Of a stretch of 64,000 bases of DNA, positions 16,975 through 24,750 are shown piece by piece. Numbering within the stretch: the stretch's first letter is position 1; every line of letters begins with the position of its first letter. The notes under the pieces are model-generated. The model was given only the letters and a program-made list of their open reading frames with translations. It had not been told where the DNA came from and ran no database searches. Source of the stretch: Myxococcales bacterium (GTDB lineage: Bacteria; Myxococcota_A; Polyangia; Polyangiales; Polyangiaceae); the NCBI GenBank assembly GCA_012514535.1, contig JAAZAA010000060.1, positions 1 to 64,000 of the forward strand. The letters run 5' to 3'. The translations under genes and the position numbers were made by a program.

Positions 16975-18177
16975 ATGACTCCCTCCCGGTGGTCGAGGCC
17001 CTGGCAGGCGCTCGCGCTGCTGCTCGCGGTGCTGGGCGTCTCCTGTCGCGGTGGTGAAGCGGAAGGCGAGGCGGATCCCCAGGCGGCGTCCGCGCTGGAG
17101 GGGCCGCCCATCGGACCTCCGCCGGATCGTCCCGTCCCCCGGATGGGGATGGTTTGGATCCCGGGCGGCGCGTTGGTCGCGGGGACGCCGGCGGGTGATC
17201 TGCCGCGGCTGGCGGACGAGGAGATGGCTGGAGAGCAGGTGATCCTCGACGGCTTCTACATCGATCGTTTCCAGTACCCGAACGAGGAGGGCGCCATCCC
17301 GATGACGGGCGTCAGCCAGGAGGAAGCCCGCGGCCTGTGCGCGGAGCGGGGGAAGCGCCTGTGCTCGGAGCTCGAGTGGGAGCGCGCTTGCAAGGGTCCC
17401 GACAACCGCAAGTACGAGTACGGAGATCGGTATCGCGAGAGCATCTGCGAGACGGGCAAGCTGGCGCAGCTGCGCCCGAGCGGTCTCCGCGTGCCTTGCC
17501 AGAGCGATTTCGGCGTGCACGACATGCACGGTTCCGCGTGGGAGTGGACGGACAGCCCCTGGCAGCGAGGGCACGACGACGGGCGCGTGACCCTGCGCGG
17601 AGGCAACGACCGCGCCGGTGAGCTCGTCGCTCGCTGCGCCAACGGTCGCCCGGAGAACCCGGAGACGCGCTCGGGCGTCATCGGGTTCCGATGTTGCGCG
17701 GGGCCGCGCAATCCCGCCGAGGTCGCCCTGCACCTGGCGTTCGGGCGTGGGCTCCTGCCCCGGGCCAAGTTCGACGACGATCTGGAGGCGAGCCTCATCG
17801 CCGGGCTCCCCGAGGAGGCGCGGCAGGCGCTCGATGCCGTAGGACCGATCCGGGCGCAGCGCGCCTGGCTGTGGCGCCCCGTGGCCAACGAGGAGCTGCA
17901 CGTCCAGGCGGTGTGCGCCCGCGGCAGGGTGCCCGGGGTCGATCAGCTCTGCGGTTTGTCGATCTCGCGGGTGACCCTGGGGAAGGCGGAGGCCCTCGCG
18001 TGGGTGAACACCGCCCTCTGGATCCCCACGCTGCACCAGCTCCACGGCGGTGTGCGCGATCTGTGGGTCGTCGGCGGGGACCGGGTCGGCAGCTTCAAGC
18101 GCTTGCTGGCTTATCGCTGGGGTCGCGTGCACGTGGGCGAGCTGTCCCGCGGCGTGCCCAAGAGCCCGCCCCGCTGA
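16975..18177 (+). CDS. SUMF1/formylglycine-generating-enzyme-like lipoprotein
   Basis: 400 residues from ATG 16975, which gives a signal with lipobox AVLGVSC; an ATG at 16930 overlaps the previous gene and is less likely. The SUMF1-like domain (about 45-245) shows MVWIPGGALVAG, GLCAERGKRLCSELEWERAC, DMHGSAWEWT, LRGGND and GVIGFRCC. In many bacteria such domains are sugar- or peptide-binding folds rather than sulfatase activators; the catalytic cysteine pair cannot be asserted here. The last ~150 residues are an unrecognised domain with few motifs. The close spacing to the NtrC-type regulator suggests co-transcription. Confidence 0.85.
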   Translation: MTPSRWSRPWQALALLLAVLGVSCRGGEAEGEADPQAASALEGPPIGPPPDRPVPRMGMVWIPGGALVAGTPAGDLPRLADEEMAGEQVILDGFYIDRFQYPNEEGAIPMTGVSQEEARGLCAERGKRLCSELEWERACKGPDNRKYEYGDRYRESICETGKLAQLRPSGLRVPCQSDFGVHDMHGSAWEWTDSPWQRGHDDGRVTLRGGNDRAGELVARCANGRPENPETRSGVIGFRCCAGPRNPAEVALHLAFGRGLLPRAKFDDDLEASLIAGLPEEARQALDAVGPIRAQRAWLWRPVANEELHVQAVCARGRVPGVDQLCGLSISRVTLGKAEALAWVNTALWIPTLHQLHGGVRDLWVVGGDRVGSFKRLLAYRWGRVHVGELSRGVPKSPPR

Positions 18178-18201
18178 GCGCGGGCCTCGGGTCCCGGAGA
18201 C

Positions 18202-18633
18202 TCACTGACAGGCGGCGAGGAGGCGCCGCTGCGCGGCCTCGAGCTGTCCTGCCCGCTGACGCACCTCCCGCCGCGCGGCGGAGTGCTGGCTCCGATCCTC
18301 GTTCTCCCGGGCCGTGGCGGCGCGCCGCGCTTCGGCGGCGATCTCCCGGAGCTTCAGCCCGTAGTCCTTCACGGCGCGGGCGAGGGCCCGACTCTGGAAC
18401 TCGAGAGGCCCCAGCTCGTCGGCGATGGCGTCGTACTCCCCCGCGATCGCCCGCAGCGCCGCCGGCACCTGGCTGCCCGCGGCGAGCCGACCGACCTCCT
18501 CCAGGCGCGGGTTCACTTTCTCCGCGAGCTCCTGGCACTGGCGCGCTCGCTCCACACGGGCACACCCGCCGACCGACGGGGCCGCAAGCAGGAGGAAGGC
18601 GAGACCGATGGCCCGGTGCACGCCCGGACCCAT
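18202..18633 (-). CDS. Small coiled-coil lipoprotein
   Basis: 143 residues from ATG 18633. The signal AIGLAFLLLAAPSVGGC ends in a lipobox. The rest is almost entirely helical and charged (ELAEKVNPRLEEVGRL, AVKDYGLKLREIAAEARRAATARENEDRS), a two- to three-helix bundle or coiled coil. No catalytic residue pattern. It is convergent with the SUMF1-like gene and divergent, by 56 bases, from the Clp gene. Confidence 0.8.
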   Translation of the reverse strand: MGPGVHRAIGLAFLLLAAPSVGGCARVERARQCQELAEKVNPRLEEVGRLAAGSQVPAALRAIAGEYDAIADELGPLEFQSRALARAVKDYGLKLREIAAEARRAATARENEDRSQHSAARREVRQRAGQLEAAQRRLLAACQ

Positions 18634-18689
18634 AGCACGGCTCGTCGAAAACTTGGCCCCGGGACCCTGGATGGGGCAACCGGGCAGGA

Positions 18690-21440
18690 ATGCGAACGAG
18701 CTCCGAGCCCGACCTGGGTCTTCTCCGCAAGCAGGCAGAGGCCTTGGCGGCTCGTCGCCATGAGACCGCGGTCGGGGCGCACCTGCTCGCTGCCATCGCC
18801 GCGACGCCCTGTGCGGCCTCCGATCTGCTGTTGGAGCGTGGCGCCACCGCGCGCCAGCTGCTCAACGCCTTCGACGCCCTGGGCGAACGGGGCGGGCCCG
18901 AGGAGAGCCTCGGGGTCCTCCTCGGGCGAGGCAAGGCGCTCGCGCAGCGCATGGGACCGAGCACCCGCCCGACCGCGGCGCACTTGCTCCTGGCCCTCCT
19001 CAACGACACGCGCGGGACGGCTCGGCGCTGCCTGGAGGCGAGCGGTGTGGACCCGAGCCGGCTCCGGACGGCGGCGCTCAACGTCGGTCAGGGCATCGTC
19101 GCCCGCCGGCGTGTTCTCCGTCCCGTCGAGCGAGGGCGAGAGATCGAACCGCTGACACCCGCACCCCGGGGTGAGGCGGTCCCCCTGGTGCCCCAGCCCG
19201 CGCCGCGGCCGCCGTCGTCGGAGCTGCCCCGGCAGCCCGGCGTGGCCGTCCCCGTGGTGCCTCAGGTGGGGCCCGCCCCCTTGGCGAGGCTGCGGCTCGC
19301 CCAGGAGGCGTCCGCCCAGGCCGCCGAGGAGCCGAAGTCGCCCGCCGCGGGAGCCACGCCGAGCTCCGCCTCGACGACACCGGCGCCGGGCGCCGCGCGC
19401 CCTCGATCCTGGGGAGCGCCGGGCGCTGGGGGCGCCAGCGCTGGAGCGCCGAACGGCGGCGAGCACGGCGCCGGGCAGCCCGCGAGCACCGGAGCGTCCA
19501 GCACCGGGGCCTTGCATCCTGGGTCTTCACAGCACGGGGCGTCGAGTCACGGAGCCTCCCTTCGAGGGGAGGGAGCCGACGAGGCGACCCGACGCTTCGG
19601 CCTCGATCCGCGGCGCTTCCCCGTGCTCAGCCAGCTCGGTCGGAACCTGAGCCTCGCGGCGGCCCGTGGGGAGCTCGATCCGGTGATCGGGCGCGAAGGG
19701 GAGATCGAGCAGGCGCTCGACGTCCTCGCGAAGCGTCAAGGCAACAACCCCTGCCTGGTCGGCGGCGCAGGCGTCGGCAAGACGAGCGTCGCTCGGGGAA
19801 TCGCCTTGCACATCGCCGCCGGAAAAGACGTCGCCAGCCTCGACGATCGCATCCTCGTCGAGGTGCCCATCGCCGAGCTGTTCGCCGGGACGGGCGTGCG
19901 AGGCGCCCTGGCGGGGCGCCTGGCGGCCCTCAAGAAGGAGGTGCGGTCGAGCGAAGGCCGCGTCGTCCTCTTCTTCGACGAGATCCATCAGCTCTTTGCC
20001 AGTGAGGCGGCGGAGGAGATCTCGGGGGACCTGAAGCTGGCCTTGGCGAAGGGGGAGCTCCCGTGCATCGGGGCCACCACCCTCGAGGAGTATCGTCGCC
20101 ACATCGAGGCCGACTCCGCCCTGGCGCGCCGGTTCTGCGCGGTGGAGGTGGACGAGCCCGGGCGCGACGAGGCCTACCTGATCCTCGACAGCCTGGCGCG
20201 GAAGCTCGAGGGGCACCACCGGGTGACCTATGAGCCCGAGGCGCTCGCGCTGGGCGTCGCCTGGTCCGTGCGCTACCTGCCGGGGCGCGCGCTGCCGGAC
20301 AAGGCCGTGTCGATCGTCGATCTGGCGGGCGCGCGCGTGCGCCGGCGGGGCGGACAGCGGGTCACCCCCGAGGCGGTGGCGGAGGTGGTGGCGAGCCTCG
20401 CGGGCATGCCCACCGAGCGCCTGCTCGAGTCGGACGGAGATCGCATGCTGCGGCTCGAAGAGATCCTGAGCGAGCGGGTGATCGGGCACTCGGAGCACAT
20501 GAAGAAGATCGCCCGTATCCTGCGGCGCAACGCCGCCGGACTCGGCGCGCGCCGGCCCATCGGGACCTTCCTCCTGCTCGGGCCCACCGGCGTCGGGAAG
20601 ACGGAGACGGCGAAAGCCATCGCCGAGGTGCTCTTCCACACGGAGAGCGCCATCACCCGCATCGACATGTCCGAGCTGAGTGAGGCCCACGCCGTCGCCA
20701 AGCTCGTGGGCGCTCCCCCCGGCTACGTCGGTCACGATGCCGGAGGACAGCTGACGGAGGCGGTGCGGCGCCGCCCCTATCAGGTCGTGCTCCTCGACGA
20801 GATCGAGAAGGCGCATCCCGAGGTGCTCACGGCGTTCCTGGCGGTGTTCGACGAGGGGCGCATGACCGACGGTCGCGGGCGCACCGTGGACTTCAGCAAC
20901 GCGGTCATCGTGCTCACGTCCAACCTCGGGGCGGCGGAGGTGACCGGGGCGAGCCGGCGTCGCGTCGGCTTCTCGACGCAGGACGACGCCAGCGACGACG
21001 TGGCCCAGCGGGTCGTCGCCGCCGCACGTCAGGTGTTGCCCCCGGAGCTCTACAACCGCATCGACGAGGTGCTCGTGTTCTCGCCGCTGTCGCGGGGAGA
21101 CGTGCGCCGCATCACCCGCAAGATGCTGCAGGGCATCGCCAGCTCGTTGCACCAGCAGCGCGGCGTGCGCCTCGAGGTCGAAGAGGGGGCGATCGAGCAC
21201 CTGCTCGCCGCGGGCGGCTTCGATCCCGAGCTGGGCGCGCGTCCCATGCGGCGCACCCTGGCTCGCCTCGTCGAGGCGCCCCTCGCGGAGAAGATCCTGC
21301 GCGGGGAGTTGAGCTCGGGAGACGTCGTGCTCGTGGACGTCGAAGGGGCCAGCGATGGCAGCCTCGGGGAGCTCACCTTCGACGTCATCGAGGGCGGCGC
21401 CGCCAGCGCCGGCCACGACGATTTCGCCGCCGCGGAGTGA
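18690..21440 (+). CDS. ClpA/ClpC-type AAA+ unfoldase with long low-complexity linker
   Basis: 916 residues. A Clp N-domain (about 5-140) is followed by an Ala/Ser/Gly/Pro-rich linker from ~145 to ~298 with repeats of the type GASS/HGASLRG. NBD1 has Walker A GGAGVGKT (~358) and VLFFDEIHQL. NBD2 has GPTGVGKTE (~631) and VVLLDEIEKAH, with Arg finger and sensor regions (NRIDEVLVF). There is no ClpB-type middle coiled coil between the ATPase domains, so it is not a ClpB disaggregase. RRVGFSTQDD matches the position of the ClpP-binding loop of ClpA/ClpC, so coupling to ClpP is plausible. clpP and clpS are not in the window. ATG 18690 is preceded closely by AGGA. Confidence 0.9.
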   Translation: MRTSSEPDLGLLRKQAEALAARRHETAVGAHLLAAIAATPCAASDLLLERGATARQLLNAFDALGERGGPEESLGVLLGRGKALAQRMGPSTRPTAAHLLLALLNDTRGTARRCLEASGVDPSRLRTAALNVGQGIVARRRVLRPVERGREIEPLTPAPRGEAVPLVPQPAPRPPSSELPRQPGVAVPVVPQVGPAPLARLRLAQEASAQAAEEPKSPAAGATPSSASTTPAPGAARPRSWGAPGAGGASAGAPNGGEHGAGQPASTGASSTGALHPGSSQHGASSHGASLRGEGADEATRRFGLDPRRFPVLSQLGRNLSLAAARGELDPVIGREGEIEQALDVLAKRQGNNPCLVGGAGVGKTSVARGIALHIAAGKDVASLDDRILVEVPIAELFAGTGVRGALAGRLAALKKEVRSSEGRVVLFFDEIHQLFASEAAEEISGDLKLALAKGELPCIGATTLEEYRRHIEADSALARRFCAVEVDEPGRDEAYLILDSLARKLEGHHRVTYEPEALALGVAWSVRYLPGRALPDKAVSIVDLAGARVRRRGGQRVTPEAVAEVVASLAGMPTERLLESDGDRMLRLEEILSERVIGHSEHMKKIARILRRNAAGLGARRPIGTFLLLGPTGVGKTETAKAIAEVLFHTESAITRIDMSELSEAHAVAKLVGAPPGYVGHDAGGQLTEAVRRRPYQVVLLDEIEKAHPEVLTAFLAVFDEGRMTDGRGRTVDFSNAVIVLTSNLGAAEVTGASRRRVGFSTQDDASDDVAQRVVAAARQVLPPELYNRIDEVLVFSPLSRGDVRRITRKMLQGIASSLHQQRGVRLEVEEGAIEHLLAAGGFDPELGARPMRRTLARLVEAPLAEKILRGELSSGDVVLVDVEGASDGSLGELTFDVIEGGAASAGHDDFAAAE

Positions 21441-21492
21441 GCGGCGAGCGGCACGAACCCCGGCGATCGAGCGGGCACGACCCGGTGATGAG

Positions 21493-21531
21493 CCCCGTCG
21501 CTCGGCCCCGTCGCTCGGCCCCCTCGCTCGG
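21493..21531. repeat. 13-bp tandem repeat, three copies
   Basis: CCCCGTCGCTCGG is repeated at 21493-21505, 21506-21518 and (one change) 21519-21531, in the spacer between the Clp gene and the YihY gene, just upstream of the predicted promoter. Confidence 0.85.
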
Positions 21532-21540
21532 CCTGCGCAA

Positions 21541-21570
21541 TTGGCGCCGGTCGGCCGCTGCCGCTACAAT
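21541..21570 (+). promoter_or_regulatory. Putative sigma-70-type promoter, near-leaderless
   Basis: TTGGCG (21541-21546), 18 bases, TACAAT (21565-21570). The -10 ends nine bases before ATG 21580, so the message would start within a few bases of the start codon. Confidence 0.45.
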
Positions 21571-21579
21571 AGAAGGAGG

Positions 21580-22647
21580 ATGACGTCCGCGGGGGGGACG
21601 CTGGGAGGGCGACCGACCGAGACCGCACGGGAGCGCGCCAAGCTGGGGCGCTTCGCCACGGGTCCGTGGAACATCCCGATCCGGGGGTGGTGGGAGGTGT
21701 TGCGGCGCGTCGCTGGTTCCGCCTCCAACGACGAGATCTCCCAGGCCGCCGCGGCGGTGGCGTTCTACGCGTTCCTTTCCCTCGTTCCCGCGCTGATCGC
21801 GCTGGTGTCGTCCTACGCCCTCATCGCCAACCCTCACGACCTGTCCCGCCTGCTGGGGGAACTCGACGGGACGGCGCCCTCCCACGTCCTCGCGCTACTC
21901 GAACAGCAGCTCTCCGAGATCATCGCGGGCTCGGCCACCCAGCTCACCTTGGGGGTGCTCGTCAGCTTGCTGGTGGCGTGGCTCTCCGCCTCGCGCGGGG
22001 TGGCCGCCATGATGCGCGCGGTGAACATCGCGTATCGGGAAGAAGAGACGCGCGGTTGGTTGACCAGGCGTTGGCTCGCGGTGCGACTCTCCGCGGGTCT
22101 GTCGGTCTTCGTCGCGGTAGCCATCGCCTTCATCACGATCCTGCCGACGCTCGTCGGCTTCCTCGGCCTCGAACCGCTCGTGCCCCTCGTACGCAGGATG
22201 CGCTGGCCGTTCTTGGCGATCGCCGTGATGTTCGGGCTCGGGATCTTCTACCGCTACGCTCCCAACCGGACGGCACCCAAGTGGCGCTGGGTCCTGTTGG
22301 GCGCCGCGCTCGCGACCGCGGCGTGGCTGTTGGCGTCCATGGGGCTGGCCTACTACGTGGACAGCTTCGGCAACTTCAACGCGACCTACGGAGCCCTCGG
22401 CGCCATCGCGGCGCTCCTGCTCTGGTTCTTCGTCTCCGCCTACGCGATCCTGTTCGGGGCCGAGCTGAACGCCGAGCTCGAGCACCAGACCGAGGTCGAC
22501 ACGACCGTCGGCCCGCCGCGCCCCATGGGGCGCCGCGCCGCGGCCGTCGCGGACAGCGTGGGCCCCACCTTACCGTCGGAGTCGTGGAGCGAGACCTTCA
22601 AGGGCATGGTGCGCTCCGCCCGCGGCTGCCGTCGGCACAAGGAGTGA
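21580..22647 (+). CDS. YihY/BrkB-family inner-membrane protein
   Basis: 355 residues. The domain starts around WWEVLRRVAGSASNDEISQAAAAVAFYAFLSLVPALIAL (written here in two parts: WWEVLRRVAGSASNDEIS and FYAFLSLVPALIAL), the hallmark of the family. About six membrane helices follow, including LTLGVLVSLLVAWLSA, FVAVAIAFITILPTLVGFL and GALGAIAALLLWFFVSAYA, with the conserved GAELNAELEHQ near the end and a soluble tail. The family was long annotated as ribonuclease BN but is a membrane protein of unclear transport function. AAGGAGG touches the ATG directly, too close for a normal ribosome site, which fits a near-leaderless start. Confidence 0.92.
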   Translation: MTSAGGTLGGRPTETARERAKLGRFATGPWNIPIRGWWEVLRRVAGSASNDEISQAAAAVAFYAFLSLVPALIALVSSYALIANPHDLSRLLGELDGTAPSHVLALLEQQLSEIIAGSATQLTLGVLVSLLVAWLSASRGVAAMMRAVNIAYREEETRGWLTRRWLAVRLSAGLSVFVAVAIAFITILPTLVGFLGLEPLVPLVRRMRWPFLAIAVMFGLGIFYRYAPNRTAPKWRWVLLGAALATAAWLLASMGLAYYVDSFGNFNATYGALGAIAALLLWFFVSAYAILFGAELNAELEHQTEVDTTVGPPRPMGRRAAAVADSVGPTLPSESWSETFKGMVRSARGCRRHKE

Positions 22648-22672
22648 GCAGGGCACCCGTCCCTGCTACCTG

Positions 22673-22715
22673 ACGCGCGGGCGCGGCCGGCCTTTCCCGG
22701 CCCCGGCCTGCGCGT
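22673..22715 (+). terminator. Hairpin after yihY, terminator-like without T-run
   Basis: An outer pair ACGCGC/GCGCGT and an inner stem GGCCGG (22685-22690) with CCGGCC (22697-22702) around a six-base loop. No T-tract follows, so it may slow or end transcription by another route. Confidence 0.35.
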
Positions 22716-22729
22716 TATGCCGGGACGCC

Positions 22730-23803
22730 TTGAGCTCCAGGACCTCCAGCCGCGCCCGAAACCACCGCTTCCGCGTCGAGGAGCAGGACGTGGGGCTGCG
22801 CCTCGATCAACTCTTGGCGAGGCGGGTGCCCGAGCTTTCCCGGGGCATGGCGCGGCGGGTCCTCGAGCTCGGCGGGGTGTTCGTGGATCGCAAGCGGGTC
22901 AAGGTCGCCCGGCGTCAGCTGCGCGTCGCTCAGCTGGTGGAGGTGCACCTGGGAGCGTTGCTGGAGCAGTCCGCCGCCGCACCCAACCTGTCGAACCCAT
23001 CGAACCAGTCGAATTATCCGGACGGATCGAACCAGCCGGGCAACGCACGGGAGGGCGCCGCGGGAGAGCCCTTCGTCGTGCGCTGGGAGGACGACGACGT
23101 GATCGTCGTCGACAAGGCCGCGGGGATCCTGTCGGCGCCGACGCCCGAGAGCGACCGCTCGAACCTGCAGCGTTGGCTGACGGAGCGGCTGGGGCGCCCC
23201 GTGCACCTGGTCCACCGCCTCGATCGCCCCACGAGCGGGCTCATCCTGTTCGCCAAGACGCCGCGGGCGGCCGCGCACCTGGGGCAGGCTCTGCAGCAGC
23301 GCCTCCTGTCCCGGGAGTATCTGCTCGCGGTCTCGGGCGCCGTGTCCTTCGAGCAGCAGGAGGTGTCGGCGCCCGTGCGGGGCAAGGAGGCGCGATCGAC
23401 CTTCTGGGTCGTGGAGCGTCGCGGGCAGATGGCGACGCTGCTCCGAGCGCGACTGGCGACCGGGCGAACCCACCAGCTTCGGGTCCACGCGGCGCACCTG
23501 GGACATCCCGTCCTCGGCGATCTCCGCTACGGTCCGCGCGTCTCCGCCTCCGCCTCCGCCTCCGCGTCGCCCCGAGCCGTCGCGCCCGCCGCTTCGGGAC
23601 CCCTCGACGCATCTCTGCGACCGCCGCGCCTGGCGCTGCACGCCGCGCGCTTGGCCTTTCCTCACCCCGCGGGGGGCCGCGCGGTGGAGGTGGAGTCCCC
23701 CTGGCCCGACGAGTTGGCGACCTGGTGGGCAGCGCTGGGCGCCCTCAGTACGAGTCGTGGACTTCGTAGCGACCCTGCGCCGGATCCAAGCTCAGGAAGC
23801 TGA
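22730..23803 (+). CDS. RluA-family 23S rRNA/tRNA pseudouridine synthase
   Basis: 357 residues from a TTG at 22730. An S4 RNA-binding domain (about 15-75, RLDQLLARRVPELSRGMARRV) precedes the catalytic domain with VHLVHRLDRPTSGLILFAKT, in which the Asp is the nucleophile. The family motif ATGRTHQLRVHAAHLGHPVLGD follows. Between the domains is an insertion made of PSN/QSN/GSN tripeptides encoded by 9-bp imperfect repeats (~22990-23045), and a Ser-Ala repeat lies at about 23550. Which uridine it modifies cannot be told. Its 3' end overlaps the convergent metallophosphoesterase gene by 59 bases; the last ~20 residues are poorly conserved in type. Confidence 0.9.
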   Translation: MSSRTSSRARNHRFRVEEQDVGLRLDQLLARRVPELSRGMARRVLELGGVFVDRKRVKVARRQLRVAQLVEVHLGALLEQSAAAPNLSNPSNQSNYPDGSNQPGNAREGAAGEPFVVRWEDDDVIVVDKAAGILSAPTPESDRSNLQRWLTERLGRPVHLVHRLDRPTSGLILFAKTPRAAAHLGQALQQRLLSREYLLAVSGAVSFEQQEVSAPVRGKEARSTFWVVERRGQMATLLRARLATGRTHQLRVHAAHLGHPVLGDLRYGPRVSASASASASPRAVAPAASGPLDASLRPPRLALHAARLAFPHPAGGRAVEVESPWPDELATWWAALGALSTSRGLRSDPAPDPSSGS

Positions 23804-24449
23804 TCTTGCCCTCGCTGCAGGAGCCGCTGTTCATGAACAGCGTGTCGCCGTGCTCGGAGCGCCGCGCCCGGTGGGTGTGGCCCGTCACCACGACGTCCGC
23901 CTCGTTGCGCTGCGCGTGGTCGACCGCCCAGGTCTCCACCTGGCTCACCCGATCCGAGCTGGCGTGTCGAGAGCGCAGCTCGTCCAACCGCGAGAAGAAC
24001 CGATAGGCCGCGCCGAGGCCCGCCCTTCGGATCCAGCCGCCGAGGCAGACGCCGAGCTCCGAGATGGGACGCGCCCGCATCACCAGCGCGTCGCTCTGGT
24101 GCCCGTGCGCGAACAGGAACCGCACGCCGCGGCTCTTCAAGCGCAGCTCGCTGGGCACCCCCTGCCGCCCCGCCACCATGTCGTGGTTGCCGTGCACGTA
24201 GCTGAAGCGGGGGCGGCTCAGCTGGACGGCCAGCTCGCGGTGCCTTGCGCGGGCAAGGGCGAGCTCCTTCGCGTGTTCGCGCGGGAGGGGGCTCGTCAAC
24301 GTCTCCCAAATGTCTCCCAGCAGCACGACGCGCTGGAAGTTGTTCTCGAGGAAGCGCAGAAAGCGCAGGAAATCCGTGTCGTCGTGCCCGAACGAGTCCG
24401 TGGAAGGACGTGCCCCCAGATGAAGGTCGCTGATGACGGCTATGCTCAC
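23745..24449 (-). CDS. Calcineurin-like metallophosphoesterase (LpxH-like)
   Basis: 234 residues from a GTG at 24449, chosen because the product then starts directly at the motif SIAVISDLHLGA. Five metal-ligand motifs are present: DLHLG, GDIWE, GNHD, the FAHGHQSD region and GHTHR. The size and the DLHLGARP / NNFQRVVLLGDIWE / YVHGNHD pattern resemble the UDP-2,3-diacylglucosamine pyrophosphatase group (LpxH) that makes lipid X. Many homologues of this size have other substrates, so that is a guess. It is convergent with the RluA-type gene. Confidence 0.85.
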   Translation of the reverse strand: MSIAVISDLHLGARPSTDSFGHDDTDFLRFLRFLENNFQRVVLLGDIWETLTSPLPREHAKELALARARHRELAVQLSRPRFSYVHGNHDMVAGRQGVPSELRLKSRGVRFLFAHGHQSDALVMRARPISELGVCLGGWIRRAGLGAAYRFFSRLDELRSRHASSDRVSQVETWAVDHAQRNEADVVVTGHTHRARRSEHGDTLFMNSGSCSEGKISFLSLDPAQGRYEVHDSY

Positions 24450-24750
24450 GGATGCTCTCGGGGTGAAATCTCGGGGGGACTGCCTTCGGTCGGCTCGCAG
24501 GGGAGGGGGCGTGGCGAGGGACCTGCGTGGCGGACCATTTCGATGACCTGCGCGAACGACCCGTCGCGAACGACCCATGCAGCGGACTGCACAGAAAAAC
24601 CTGCGAGGGACCGATGCGGCGGGCTCGTCGAGGCAGAAGCATGGCGCGCCAGCCCCGTAAGCAAGTGTGGCCCGCCGCCGGGAGGACGGCAATCAGGGGC
24701 GCGCGGCCGCGCGGAACGACGAGGAACGTAGGGCCGGCGACCGGGCCACT
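24450..24750. other. Intergenic, no gene seen
   Basis: Open frames on both strands here have no ribosome site or recognisable product. A 14-bp direct repeat, CGCGAACGACCC plus two bases, sits at 24551-24564 and 24565-24578. Confidence 0.6.
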
